A DNA stretch of 64,000 nt from Microthrixaceae bacterium (GTDB taxonomy: Bacteria; Actinomycetota; Acidimicrobiia; Acidimicrobiales; DATDAH01). Location: the NCBI GenBank assembly GCA_020637195.1, contig JACJWK010000019.1, positions 4,572 through 68,571 on the forward strand, written 5' to 3'. Of this stretch, positions 46,666 through 55,439 are shown piece after piece. Position numbers and translations under genes: made by a program. Numbering within the stretch: the first letter of the stretch is position 1; every line of letters starts with the position of its first letter. The notes below the pieces were generated by a model, which was not told where the DNA came from, searched no databases, and was given only the letters and a program-made list of their open reading frames with translations.

Positions 46666-48102
46666 TCAGAGGACGAACTCGGCTTCACGGCTGCCTCTGG
46701 GGTGACGTGCGCGGCGATGCCGGCCACCCGGTCGGCGAACGCGCTCACCTGTCGCCCGGCGTCGCCCACGAAGCTGAGCGCGGAATCCCACCAGGGCCTC
46801 GACCTCCGCGGCCGAGAGCGGCAGGCGGGGTCGGCCCTGAGGCGTCGCAGAGGTCGCTGGCCTCGCCCCCCTGCCGTCCCGGTGCCTTCGCCGGCGGTCG
46901 ACCGCCCTCGCTGGCGCAGGGCCAGGCCGCCGCCACCGCAGCCCTTCACGATCCCCTGTAACCTTCAGCAGCCCAGGCCCAGCGCACCGCGCGAGCGTGG
47001 ATCTTGGTGGTGGCCAGGAAGGGGAGGCGCGGCGCAGTTCCGTTTCGATCACCACCGGATACGCCGAACGTTTCCAGCACGTCGAGCAGGGTCTGAAGGC
47101 ACTGTCGGCGGCGAAGAACGCGCTGGGCAGCATCACCCGGCGGACCACTGAGCAGCTGACGTCGCCCTCTCGTTCCACTGGTCGCCGGCGAGTGCCGGTG
47201 GCCATCGTGACGTGGCCGGCGAGGATGGTGCCGAAACCGCAGATGCGCTCTGCACGACTGGCTGTTCGTTTGTGGGGCATGGCCGACGAGCCCACCTGCC
47301 CGGGCTGGAAGCTCCTCGGTGGCGAGCGCCCGCTCGCCATCAGGCGGATGGTGGTGGCCAGGCTCGACGGGCCCGCCACCGCTTGGGCCAGCGCCGACAC
47401 GACGTTTCAGGCCGAGCGAGCGCGGGTACACCGGCCCACGCTGCCGAGCGCACCCGGGGAAGCGAGCTCGTCGGCTACCCGCCGCCGAGCTCGTCGAGCT
47501 TGGCCGATCGCCCCCAGCAGGTCGAGTTGGTCCTGTGTTGTGCCGACCGGGCCTTTTGAGGCCCCGGAGCGGTGGTAGCGGGCGAGCAGGCCCCGGAGCC
47601 GCTGTAGGCGACGCAGCTCGCCGGCGTCGAAGCGCTTCCGAGCGTGGTGGCCTGCGCGGGACGCTGTGGCTGCGCCCGGTGATCACCGTGTCGCGGTGCT
47701 CGACCGCCTGGTCGGCCAGCACGACGAGCGCGGCCACGACCCGGTCGCGGACGAGCGCCAGCGATCGGCGCACCTGAGTTGCTCGACGTTCCCGGTGAGG
47801 TCCGGCAGAGGTCATGGCCTGTGCACGTGCTCGTGGCCGGCGAGCGCGTGAGAACTTCCTCGACCTGGCCTTGACGTCGTGGCGGGTGACCGCTCAGGCG
47901 CGTCGATCGAGGCCAGATCGATCGGCCATCACCGCCTCAGGCCCGAGCGACGCTGGCCAGTAATACATCCACCCCGAGAAATGCGCTGCGCCTGCAGGAT
48001 GGCGATCCAGAGCCGCCGTTCGAGCACGACCTTCGGCCGGCGACCAGAGGCGCCCGCAGCGGGCCACTGGCGCATCAAGTGGCGAGGACGTTAGGGGACC
48101 AT
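46666..48102 (-). pseudogene. purB: Adenylosuccinate lyase, broken by many indels
   Basis: ATG 48102 gives MVP, then a TAA that vanishes if one T is removed, yielding MVPNVLAT, the usual actinobacterial PurB start. Later pieces are KVVLERRLWIAILQAQ, DLASI, RRSLALVRDRVVA, LADQAVEHRDTVITGRSH (family M-A-G-R-S-H), YPRSL, LATTIRLMA, GQVGSSAMPHK (signature loop S-S-x-M-P-x-K), EGDVSCSVVRRVMLPSAFFAAD, YPVVIETELRR, RLPLSAAEVEALV and a stop at 46666. It acts twice in the pathway (SAICAR to AICAR, adenylosuccinate to AMP). About 478 residues. Confidence 0.85.
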
Positions 48103-48114
48103 CACAGCCCCATC

Positions 48115-49879
48115 AAGAACCACCTTGCGCTGCCGACGTGAAACCGGACAGCAGGGTTGCTGCGCGAACACCCGTTCAGAGGCCGCCGAGGACCTGTCGC
48201 GAGCGCGGCAACACTTTCTGCACCGACTGCCTGGTGTACCTGTTCGGGCCGAAGAAGCCACCGTTCTGCATCGCCTGCGCGCCACGGGCCGCGGGTAGCG
48301 CACCACGGCGGGCCAACGCCCGCGGTGAAGCCCAAGAAGGAACTGAAGAAGGAGCATCGGCCCGCTGGCGTAGCCGAGAAGGCCGAGGCTCCGCGCCACA
48401 GTGCGGGCAGCATGGTTGTCGACTTGTCGGTTTCACCGACCACCGAGGGCTCTGACCGGCGGCGACCTGTTGCCGCCGACCGAGCCGACTGCCGTGCTGG
48501 CCACTCCTGCCCCCTGCTCCCCGCCGCCGACCAACAGCCAGGTTGGGCAGCGGGCCGGCGCGAGGGTTCTGGCCCTGCCGCTCGCACCGGCCGAGACCCG
48601 GTTCGTCGACCCGGTGGCGCCTGCCGGCCGGAGCCGTGCCGGTCGAGGTCCCTGGCCCCTGCCCGTGGCCGACGTGCTGTCGGCGGCGCCTGTGGAGCTG
48701 CCCCAGTTCCTGTTGCGCCACGGAGCGCCGCCTGACTCGATTACCGGCCCGGTGCCGGTCTCAGCCCGCAGGCCTGAGGAGGAGGGCGCGGCTGGCCCTC
48801 GACAGCGCGGCCGCCGACCTGGGCGCATCTCCCCGCCTGGCGCCCTGGGCGCCCAGCCTGGGCCACCCCGCTGCTCGACCCGCTCTCACGCCGCCTCCCA
48901 CCCGCCTGCGGGACCGGCGAGCCCGCCCGTCCGCCGCCTCCTCCGCCACCGCCCCTGGCGGGCTCGGCGGCGGACGACCTCGCGGCCATCATCATCCTGC
49001 CGACACCGACGCCGTCCGTCGCTTCCCGACCCGAGGATGGTGACCGGCGACGCTGACCGCACTCGTTGTCGGGCGCCGTCGTCGCACCGGACGATGCCGC
49101 CTCGTCCCTTCCCTTCGCTGCTCAGCCCGGCGGGCATGACACCTGCCGCCGCCGTCGACGGTGCGCGCAGCGGCCTGGCCCCACCGTCGACGTCCTGGCC
49201 GACGACGTCCGCCTGGGCCGTGACCGCGTGATGATCTGCAGGACGCGGAGGCCGCCCAAGCGGGCCCAACTCGCAGGCTGGGCCTGATCGACGTCGGCTC
49301 TGGGCCTGACCGTCGCACTGCCGCCTCCGCCGCCCCTGCCACCGGCGCGGCTCGCGCCGGGCCGCCGGTGCCGCCCCTGCACCACGAGGTGGCGGACCCG
49401 GCGCCGCCGCCACCACTGCCTCTCGCCACCGCCGTCGGCCGACGACGTTAGCGTTTCGCCGCGGAGGTGCCGCCACCACTGCCGCTGCCCCGCCACTGCC
49501 GCCGGGGCCGACCTTCGAGGGCCTGCCGCCGATGCCCGGCTTCAGCGGCGGCGACACGTCACCGCTCCCCGACGTGCCCCTGCCCCCGGCCGCGCCGCCG
49601 GGCACCGCCGACCCGGACGCGGCCGCACCGCCGCCCGTCGACGTGGACCACCTGTTCACCCCGGACACCGTGTCGGCCGCGGCCCGCCCCGGGTCCGCCT
49701 CGGCCGACGAGGCGTGGGGCCACGTGTCCGCCAAGCCCCTCCGCGTGCGCGACCTGCTGGAGGACCCGCCCGAGCCCGCGGTCGCCCCGCCGTCGATGAA
49801 CACGCCGGGCGAGCCGGACTTCTTCGCGCCGGTCACCCCCGAACAGCTGGGCGAGGACCCGCAGCCGCCGACCTCCTGA
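48115..49879 (+). pseudogene. Zinc-ribbon/B-box-like protein with very long proline-rich tail, frame-broken
   Basis: Plus-strand pieces begin with a Cys-rich module: EHPF, FCTDCLVYLFGPKKPPFCIACA (split), resembling B-box-like zinc-binding heads of actinobacterial proteins. PAVKPKKELKKEH follows. About 1 kb is then Pro/Ala-rich with pieces such as FVDPVAPAG, LPQFLLRHGAPP, ALDSAAADLGASP, DRVMI and PPVPPLHHEVADPAPPPP. From 49532 a clean frame reads MPGFSGGDTSPLPDVPLPP, VDVDHLFTPDTVSAAARPG, PLRVRDLLEDPPEP and FFAPVTPEQLGEDP to the TGA at 49877-49879. Whether this is one gene of about 585 residues or two cannot be decided. It separates purB from purE, on the other strand. Confidence 0.5.
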
Positions 49880-49909
49880 GCGGTCCGCCGGGGCACGGGG
49901 CCGAGGGCC

Positions 49910-50359
49910 TCAACGACCCGCCAGCTCCCGGCGGTGGTCCGCCAGCGCCGCGGCCAGGGACTCGTCGGTGATGGCGAGCATCTGCACGACGAGCAGCGCC
50001 GCGTTCATCGATCCGTTCACGGCGACCGTGGCCACCGGGATGCCCTTGGGCATCTGGACGGTCGAGTAGAGCGCGTCGACGCCGTCGAGCGCACCGCCCG
50101 AGAGGGGGACGCCGACCACGGGCAGCGTGGTCTGGGCCGCCACCGCCCCGGCGAGGTGGGCCGCCATCCCGGCCCCGCAGATGAAGGCCACGTAGCCCTC
50201 GTCGCGCGCCGACGAGGCCAGGGCCGCCACCTTGGCCGGGGTGCGGTGCGCCGACAGGACGCGGACGTCGGCCTCGATCCCGAACCTGGCGAGCGTCTCG
50301 GCGGCGGGCGCCATCTTCTCCTTGTCGGACTCCGACCCCATCAGCACGGCGACCTTCAT
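49910..50359 (-). CDS. purE: N5-carboxyaminoimidazole ribonucleotide mutase
   Basis: A 149-residue PurE with a clean frame. MKVAVLMGSESDKEKM (G-S-x-S-D substrate loop), VRVLSAHRTPAKV (S-A-H-R catalytic His), ICGAGMAAHLAGAVAAQTTLPVVGVPL and LYSTVQMPKGIPVATVAV, plus MNAALLVVQMLA, are all class I PurE features. It converts N5-CAIR to CAIR. Class I PurE normally needs PurK, which is not found in the window, so it must be elsewhere. It lies downstream of purD with a gap of about 99 bases. Confidence 0.9.
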   Translation of the reverse strand: MKVAVLMGSESDKEKMAPAAETLARFGIEADVRVLSAHRTPAKVAALASSARDEGYVAFICGAGMAAHLAGAVAAQTTLPVVGVPLSGGALDGVDALYSTVQMPKGIPVATVAVNGSMNAALLVVQMLAITDESLAAALADHRRELAGR

Positions 50360-50458
50360 CGGTGGGACCCTCCTGGGCGGTTGAGCGGTTGGGTGGGGGA
50401 CATCTGGGTGGGACGAGCGGGACGCCGACCGTGACGGTGGCCGACCCGGGGAACGTGG

Positions 50459-51688
50459 CTAGGACGCCGCCGCCTGGCGGGCGATGTCGCCGCGGTGGTG
50501 CATGCCGGGCCACGAGATGCAACCCACCGCACGGTACGCCGCGTGGCGGGCGTCCGCGAGGCTCGGGCCCGAGCCGGTGACGGCGAGCACCCGCCCGCCG
50601 CCGGTGACGAGGCGGCCGGCCCCGTCGGCCGCCACGCCGGCGCAGAACACGGTGGCCCCGGTGGCCTCGGCCGCGTCGATCCCGTCGATGACGTCGCCCG
50701 TGCGGGGCGCGGCGGGGTAGCCCTCGGACGCGCACACGACGGTGACGAACGCGTCGTCGACGAAGGTCGGGGCGGCCGTGAGGGCGCCGTCGGCCGCCTG
50801 GGCGAGCAGCTCGACGAGGTCGCTCGACAAGCGGGGCACCACGACCTGGGTCTCGGGGTCGCCGAAGCGCACGTTGTACTCGAGCACCTTGGGCCCGCTC
50901 GCGGTGAGGACGAGGCCGGCGTAGAGCACCCCCCGGTAGTCGACGCCCCGGTCGGCGAGCGCCGCGAGCGTCGGCTCGACGGCGGTGGCCATCACCTCGG
51001 CCACGACGTCGGGGCCGGCCACGGGGACCGGCGAGTAGGCGCCCATGCCCCCCGTGTTGGGCCCGGCGTCGTCGTCGCCGACCCGCTTGAAGTCCTGGGC
51101 GGGGGCGAGGGGCACGGCCCGGCGCCCGTCGCACACCGCGAGCACCGAGAGCTCGGGCCCGTCGAGGAACTCCTCGATGACGAGCCGCTGGCCGGCGGCA
51201 CCGAACGCCTCGCCCGACAGGTAGGCCCCGACCGCGCCGCGGGCCTCGTCGAGCGACTCGGTGACGACGACGCCCTTGCCCGCCGCCAACCCGTCGGTCT
51301 TCACCACGTACGGGCCCGGGAGCGACGCCAGGAAGTCGAGCGCGGCGGACTCGTCGTCGGGCCCGAAGGCGGCGTAGGCGGCGGTGGGGACGCCGGCGTC
51401 GACGAGCACCTGCTTCATCCAGGCCTTGGATCCCTCCAGCCGGGCCCCGTCGGCGCCCGGCCCGAACACCAGCCGGCCCTGCGCCCGGAGGCGGTCGGCG
51501 AGCCCGTCCACCAGCGGGGCCTCGGGCCCGATGACGAAGAGGTCGGCGTCGATCTCCTCGGGTGGGGTGGCGACCGAGCCGGGGATGCCGGGGTTGCCCG
51601 GGGTGACCACCACCGAGGTGGCGGTGCGCCCGAGCACGTGCGCGAGGGCGTGCTCGCGGCCGCCCGACCCGACGACGCAGACCCTCAT
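50459..51688 (-). CDS. purD: Phosphoribosylamine-glycine ligase (GAR synthetase)
   Basis: A 409-residue ATP-grasp enzyme. The N-domain MRVCVVGSGGREHALAHVLG and LFVIGPEAPLVDGLADRLRAQG precede the ATP-grasp domain: SKAWMKQVLVDAGVPTA, YVVKTDGLAAGKGVVV, LVIEEFLDGPELSVLAV, FKRVGDDDAGPNTGGMGAYSP, GVLYAGLVLT, VLEYNVRFGDPETQVVVPRL. The C-terminal domain has VVCASEGYPAAPRTGDVI and VTGGGRVLAVTGSG. The enzyme makes GAR from phosphoribosylamine and glycine. ATG 51688 overlaps the purA stop (ATGA). The frame is clean. Confidence 0.95.
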   Translation of the reverse strand: MRVCVVGSGGREHALAHVLGRTATSVVVTPGNPGIPGSVATPPEEIDADLFVIGPEAPLVDGLADRLRAQGRLVFGPGADGARLEGSKAWMKQVLVDAGVPTAAYAAFGPDDESAALDFLASLPGPYVVKTDGLAAGKGVVVTESLDEARGAVGAYLSGEAFGAAGQRLVIEEFLDGPELSVLAVCDGRRAVPLAPAQDFKRVGDDDAGPNTGGMGAYSPVPVAGPDVVAEVMATAVEPTLAALADRGVDYRGVLYAGLVLTASGPKVLEYNVRFGDPETQVVVPRLSSDLVELLAQAADGALTAAPTFVDDAFVTVVCASEGYPAAPRTGDVIDGIDAAEATGATVFCAGVAADGAGRLVTGGGRVLAVTGSGPSLADARHAAYRAVGCISWPGMHHRGDIARQAAAS

Positions 51689-52965
51689 GCGGCGAAGTGG
51701 AGGAACTGGTCGCGCCCGGGGCCCACGCCGACGAGCGAGATCGGCACCCCGATCTGGGCCTCGAGGAAGGCGACGTAGTCGCGGGCGGCCGCCGGCAGCT
51801 CGTGGCGCTCGGTGATGCCCGAGAGGTCGGTCTGCCACCCGGGGAGCTCCTCGTACACGGGCGTGCAGTCGTGCAGCGTCGACTGGTGGTACGGCAGGTG
51901 CTCGTAGCGCTCGCCGTCGGCCTCGTAGGCCACGCACACCTTGAGGGTGTCGAGGGTGTCGAGGACGTCGAGCTTGGTGAGGGCCACCTCGGACAGGGAG
52001 TTGAGGCGGACGGCCTGGCGCGCCATGACCGCGTCGAACCAGCCCGGGCGGCGGCGGCGGCCGGTGTTGGTGCCGTACTCGTGGCCCCGGTCGACGAGCA
52101 GGTCGCCGACGTCGTCGTGCAGCTCGGTGACGAAGGGCCCCGCGCCCACACGGGTGATGTAGGCCTTGGCGATGCCGATGACCCGGTCGATGTAGAGCGG
52201 CCCCACGCCGGCGCCGGTGCACGCCCCGCCCGCCACGGGGTTCGACGACGTGACGAACGGATAGGTGCCGTGGTCGAGGTCGAGGAACGTGGCCTGGGCG
52301 CCCTCGAGCAGCACGTGGCGGCCGGCGTCGAGCGCGTCGTGCACGAGCGTGACGGTGTCGGCGATGTAGGGCTCGAGGCGGGGCAGGCACTCGTCGAGGT
52401 AGCGGGCGGCGATCTCGTCGGGGTCGGGCGGCAGGCGGTTGTAGACCTTGGCCAGCAGCGGCGCCTTCTCCTTCAGGACGAGGTCGAGCTTGGCCCGGAA
52501 GATCTTGGGGTCGAGCAGGTCCTGGACCCGGATGCCCACCCGGGTGGCCTTGTCGGCGTACGCCGGGCCGATGCCGCGCTTGGTGGTGCCGAGCTTGTTC
52601 TTGCCCAGGTGGCGCTCGGTGATGGCGTCGATCTCCTGGTGGTACGGGAGGATCAGGTGGGCGTTGCCGCTGACCTTGAGGCGCGAGCAGTCGACCCCCT
52701 GGCCCTCGAGCATGTCGATCTCGGCGAGCAGCACGACCGGGTCGACCACCACCCCGTTGCCGATGACCGGGGTGATGTGGTCGTAGAGGATGCCGCTGGG
52801 CACCAGTTGGAGGGCGAAGCTCTCGCCGTCGACCACGATGGTGTGGCCGGCGTTGTGGCCGCCCTGGTACCGGACGACGAGCTCCATCTCCTTGGCGACG
52901 AGGTCGGTGAACTTGCCCTTTCCCTCGTCGCCCCACTGGGTGCCGACAACCACGGTTGCGGGCAC
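51685..52965 (-). CDS. purA: Adenylosuccinate synthetase
   Basis: A 426-residue GTP-dependent enzyme (IMP + Asp to adenylosuccinate). GTG 52965 gives VPATVVVGTQWGDEGKGKFTD with the G-D-E-G-K-G-K phosphate loop. Then come YQGGHNAGHTIV, PSGILY, NGVVVDP, KLGTTKRGIGPAYADKATRVGIRV, EGAQATFLDLDHGTYPFVTSSN, TRVGAGPFVTEL, and a C-terminal domain GITERHELPAAARDYVAFLE with GVGPGRDQ (guanine binding). Length and order are standard. It heads the minus-strand purA-purD-purE run, and palindromes lie in the 179-base region upstream. Confidence 0.95.
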   Translation of the reverse strand: MPATVVVGTQWGDEGKGKFTDLVAKEMELVVRYQGGHNAGHTIVVDGESFALQLVPSGILYDHITPVIGNGVVVDPVVLLAEIDMLEGQGVDCSRLKVSGNAHLILPYHQEIDAITERHLGKNKLGTTKRGIGPAYADKATRVGIRVQDLLDPKIFRAKLDLVLKEKAPLLAKVYNRLPPDPDEIAARYLDECLPRLEPYIADTVTLVHDALDAGRHVLLEGAQATFLDLDHGTYPFVTSSNPVAGGACTGAGVGPLYIDRVIGIAKAYITRVGAGPFVTELHDDVGDLLVDRGHEYGTNTGRRRRPGWFDAVMARQAVRLNSLSEVALTKLDVLDTLDTLKVCVAYEADGERYEHLPYHQSTLHDCTPVYEELPGWQTDLSGITERHELPAAARDYVAFLEAQIGVPISLVGVGPGRDQFLHFAA

Positions 52966-53000
52966 AGGCGTCTCCGATCGTGTCAGGGGGCGCTTACGCA

Positions 53001-53102
53001 CCGACTCTAGTCGGTGAGGGGGAAAGGGCCCGAGGCCCGAACCACGGTTCGTGTGACCGGACGGCGACTGGGCCGTTCGCACCTTTCGCGTGCCGAACGG
53101 CC
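53001..53102. promoter_or_regulatory. Divergent promoter region of purA and the J-domain gene with three palindromes
   Basis: Two 6-2-6 palindromes, CCGACT-CT-AGTCGG (53001-53014) and CGAACC-AC-GGTTCG (53038-53051), and a wider repeat GGCCGTTCG...CGAACGGCC (53071-53079 with 53094-53102) fill the 179-base gap between purA (minus) and the J-domain gene (plus). They are candidate repressor sites. No regulator is identified. Confidence 0.4.
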
Positions 53103-53144
53103 GGTTCGCCTCACGCTGACTCGGGAGTCGGTCGATGGAGAGGC

Positions 53145-53794
53145 ATGCGACGGCGACGGGACCGCGACGACAACGTCGACCTCTCGAGCGCCGAGCACGC
53201 CTGGTGGGCCGGCCGCGAGCGCCGTCAGGTGGCGATGGGGCCCCCGCCGGGAACCCCCGAGCGCCGCGAGGCCCCCGCGGGCGCGGCGGCGTCCCCCCTC
53301 CCCCGCCCGCTCCTCCCCACCCCGCCCGCTCCTCCGCCACCCCGCCCGCTCCTCCGCCACCACCCCCGCCGCCTCCGTCTCCTCCGCCCCCACCCGGCTC
53401 CGCGCCCGCCTCGGTGGCCGGGACGGCGCCACCCGCTCCCTCCCCGCCGCTCGCGGTGCCGGCCGGCGCCGGCGCCGGCGCCGGCCTGTTCCCGTTCGAG
53501 CACGCCGCCGTCGAGCGGCCGGGCCCCGACCCGGTGGACGACCCCTGGCACCGCTCCACCTCCCCCCAGGCGCGCTCGGCCTATCGCGCCCTCGGCATCG
53601 ACTGGGAGGCGAGCTGGGACGAGGTGGTCGAGGTCTTCCGGGAGCAGGCCGCGCTGTGGCACCCGGACCGACTGGCGGCCGCCGACCCCCTGGTGCAGGC
53701 CGAGGGCCAACGGCGCATGAGCGACCTCACCCGCGCCTACCGCCAGCTCCAGCGCCTGCTGCGGCCGGTCCACCGCGAGCTGTTCACGAGCTGA
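53145..53794 (+). pseudogene. J-domain (DnaJ-like) protein with proline-rich linker, frameshifted inside a 20-base repeat
   Basis: ATG 53145, with GGAGAGG just upstream, starts MRRRRDRDDNVDLSSAEHAWWAGRER, a plausible N-terminus. The J domain is in another frame: ARSAYRALGIDWEASWDEVVEVFREQAALWHPDRLAAADPL (split), with the W-H-P-D motif (HPD) and MSDLTRAYRQLQRLL, ending at the TGA 53792-53794. The shift falls in a Pro-rich tract (53302-53360) of three near-identical 20-base copies, the first lacking one G. Restoring that base or losing one copy would join the frames. A co-chaperone stimulating a DnaK ATPase is implied by the HPD motif. Confidence 0.7.
53302..53360. repeat. Three copies of a 20-base proline-encoding repeat
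   Basis: The unit CCCGCCCGCTCCTCCGCCAC is exact at 53321-53340 and 53341-53360. The copy at 53302-53320 lacks one G (19 bases). The unit length is not a multiple of three, so a change in copy number shifts the frame of the J-domain gene. Confidence 0.85.
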
Positions 53795-53856
53795 GCGCCC
53801 CCGATCGGGACGTTCGACCCGGGACGACACCGGCTCGAGCGGGTAGAAGGGACGAC

Positions 53857-54477
53857 ATGCCCGAGATCGAGGTCTTCGCCGACGTCGGCTGCCCCTTCAC
53901 CCACGTCGGCCTCCGCCGGTTCGCCGAGCGACGCGACGCCGACCCGACCCTGGCCGACGTGCGCCTGCGGGTGCGGTCGTGGCCGCTCGAGCTCGTGAAC
54001 GACGCCCCCCTCGACCCCGACTTCATCGCCGAGGAGGTGGACGAGATCCGCGAGCAGGTCGCTCCCGACCTGTTCGCCGGCTTCGACCCGGCCGCGTTCC
54101 CGGCCACCGGTCTGCCCGCGATGGCGCTGGCGGCGGCGGCCTACCGCGACGACGTCGCCACCGGGGAGGCGGTCAGCCTGGCCCTGCGCGACCTGCTGTT
54201 CGAGCAGGGGCGCGACGTGGCCGACGCCGGGGTGCTGGCCGGGGTGGCCGACGCCCACGGGGTCGGGTTCGACCCGGGTGACCCTCCGGTGGCGCTCGTG
54301 CGCGACGACTACGCCGAGGGCCGCGACCGCGGCGTGCAGGGCTCGCCGCACTTCTTCACGCCCGCCGGGGCGTTCTTCTGCCCGTCGCTCGACATCTCCC
54401 GCGACGCCCAGGGCCACCTGCGCATCACGGCCGACCCGGTCGGCTTCGACCAGTTCCTCGACTCGTGCTTCGCCTGA
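53857..54477 (+). CDS. DsbA family (FrnE/HCCA isomerase-like) thioredoxin-fold protein
   Basis: A 206-residue soluble protein from ATG 53857. It opens PEIEVFADVGCPFTHVGLRRF, the first strand and active-site loop of the DsbA/2-hydroxychromene-2-carboxylate isomerase group. The loop is C-P-F-T rather than C-x-x-C, so only one Cys is present and disulfide exchange is unlikely. An inserted helical domain follows (ALAAAAYRDDVATGEAVSLALRDLLFEQGRDVAD, split), then GVQGSPHFFTP with the cis-Pro turn V-x-G-S-P-H. A glutathione- or mycothiol-dependent transferase or isomerase role is possible, but the substrate is unknown. Confidence 0.75.
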   Translation: MPEIEVFADVGCPFTHVGLRRFAERRDADPTLADVRLRVRSWPLELVNDAPLDPDFIAEEVDEIREQVAPDLFAGFDPAAFPATGLPAMALAAAAYRDDVATGEAVSLALRDLLFEQGRDVADAGVLAGVADAHGVGFDPGDPPVALVRDDYAEGRDRGVQGSPHFFTPAGAFFCPSLDISRDAQGHLRITADPVGFDQFLDSCFA

Positions 54478-54480
54478 GCT

Positions 54481-54626
54481 GAGCGGAGCCGCGGCGCCGA
54501 CGAACCGGATGCCGAAGGCGCTCCGAGGGACGAGGAGCCCCCGACCTCACGCCAACGTGGCGCAGCGGAGCGGAGCCGCGGCGCCGACGAACCCGATGCC
54601 GAAGGCGCTCCGAGGGACGAGGAGCC
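54481..54626. repeat. Two 59-base intergenic direct repeats
   Basis: Copies at 54481-54539 and 54568-54626 differ at one base (GAACCGGAT versus GAACCCGAT) and are 28 bases apart (87-base period). Each contains GGAGCCGCGGCGCC and GGCGCTCC, which can pair, and ends CGAGGGACGAGGAGCC. They fill the gap between the convergent DsbA-like and SDR genes. No open reading frame of note. Confidence 0.85.
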
Positions 54627-54630
54627 AGTG

Positions 54631-55380
54631 TTAGGTGTTCTGGGCGGTCATGCCGCCGTCGACGCTGAGGACCGCGCCGTTGACGTAGGAGGCTCCCGGC
54701 AGCACCAGTGACCAGACCGCGTGGGCCACCTCCTCGGGCTCGCCGTAGCGGCCGGCGGGCACGCGACGACGGGCGAAGGTGGCCTTGGCGTCGTCGGGGA
54801 TGACCGCGGTCATCCCGGTGTGGATCGGGCCCGGGCACACGGCGTTGACGGTGACGCCGGCGCGCCCGAGCTCGACGGCCAGCGCCCGGGTCAGGCCGAC
54901 CACCCCGTGCTTCGAGGCGGTGTAGGCCGAGAGGAACGCGGTGGCGCCCAGGGCCTCGCTCGACGCGATGTTGACGACCCGACCCTCGCCGTCGCGGCGC
55001 AGGTCGTCGACGCACGCCCGGACCATGCGGGCCATCGCGGTGAGGTTCACCGCGAGCGTGCGGTCCCACGAGGCGTCGAACGCATCGGCCGGCGCGTCGA
55101 TGCCGGCGGGCAGCGAGACGCCGGCGCAGTTCACCAGCACGTCCACGGGCCCGAGGTCGGCCCGGATCTGCCCCAGCACCCGGTCGACCTGGGCGGCGTC
55201 GGTCACGTCGCAGGCCCACGTGCGACCGGCGCCGCCGGGCGACCCGGGCTCCACCAGATCGAGGGCGGCGACGGTGGCCCCGTCGTCGGCGAGCAGCGCG
55301 GCCACCGCCCGCCCGATGCCCGAGGCGGCGCCGGTGACCACCGCGACCCGACCCGCCACCGTGCGCGCTCCCCCGGCCAT
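54631..55380 (-). CDS. FabG-like SDR family oxidoreductase
   Basis: A 249-residue classical SDR from ATG 55380. Features are VAVVTGAASGIGRAVAALLADDGATVAALDL (T-G-A-A-S-G-I-G), VDVLVNCAGVSLP (N-C-A-G variant), VVNIASSEALG (Ser), YTASKHGVVGLTRALAVELG (Tyr, Lys) and VNAVCPGPIHTGM, ending SYVNGAVLSVDGGMTA. Complete catalytic set. The group includes 3-oxoacyl-ACP reductases and many secondary-alcohol dehydrogenases, so the substrate is unknown. It is divergent from the GT87-like gene. Confidence 0.85.
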   Translation of the reverse strand: MAGGARTVAGRVAVVTGAASGIGRAVAALLADDGATVAALDLVEPGSPGGAGRTWACDVTDAAQVDRVLGQIRADLGPVDVLVNCAGVSLPAGIDAPADAFDASWDRTLAVNLTAMARMVRACVDDLRRDGEGRVVNIASSEALGATAFLSAYTASKHGVVGLTRALAVELGRAGVTVNAVCPGPIHTGMTAVIPDDAKATFARRRVPAGRYGEPEEVAHAVWSLVLPGASYVNGAVLSVDGGMTAQNT

Positions 55381-55439
55381 GGCGGAACCCTAGGGGCCGC
55401 CGGGGCTTCCGGGGGACGTCCCGCGGCCGACAGGAACGG

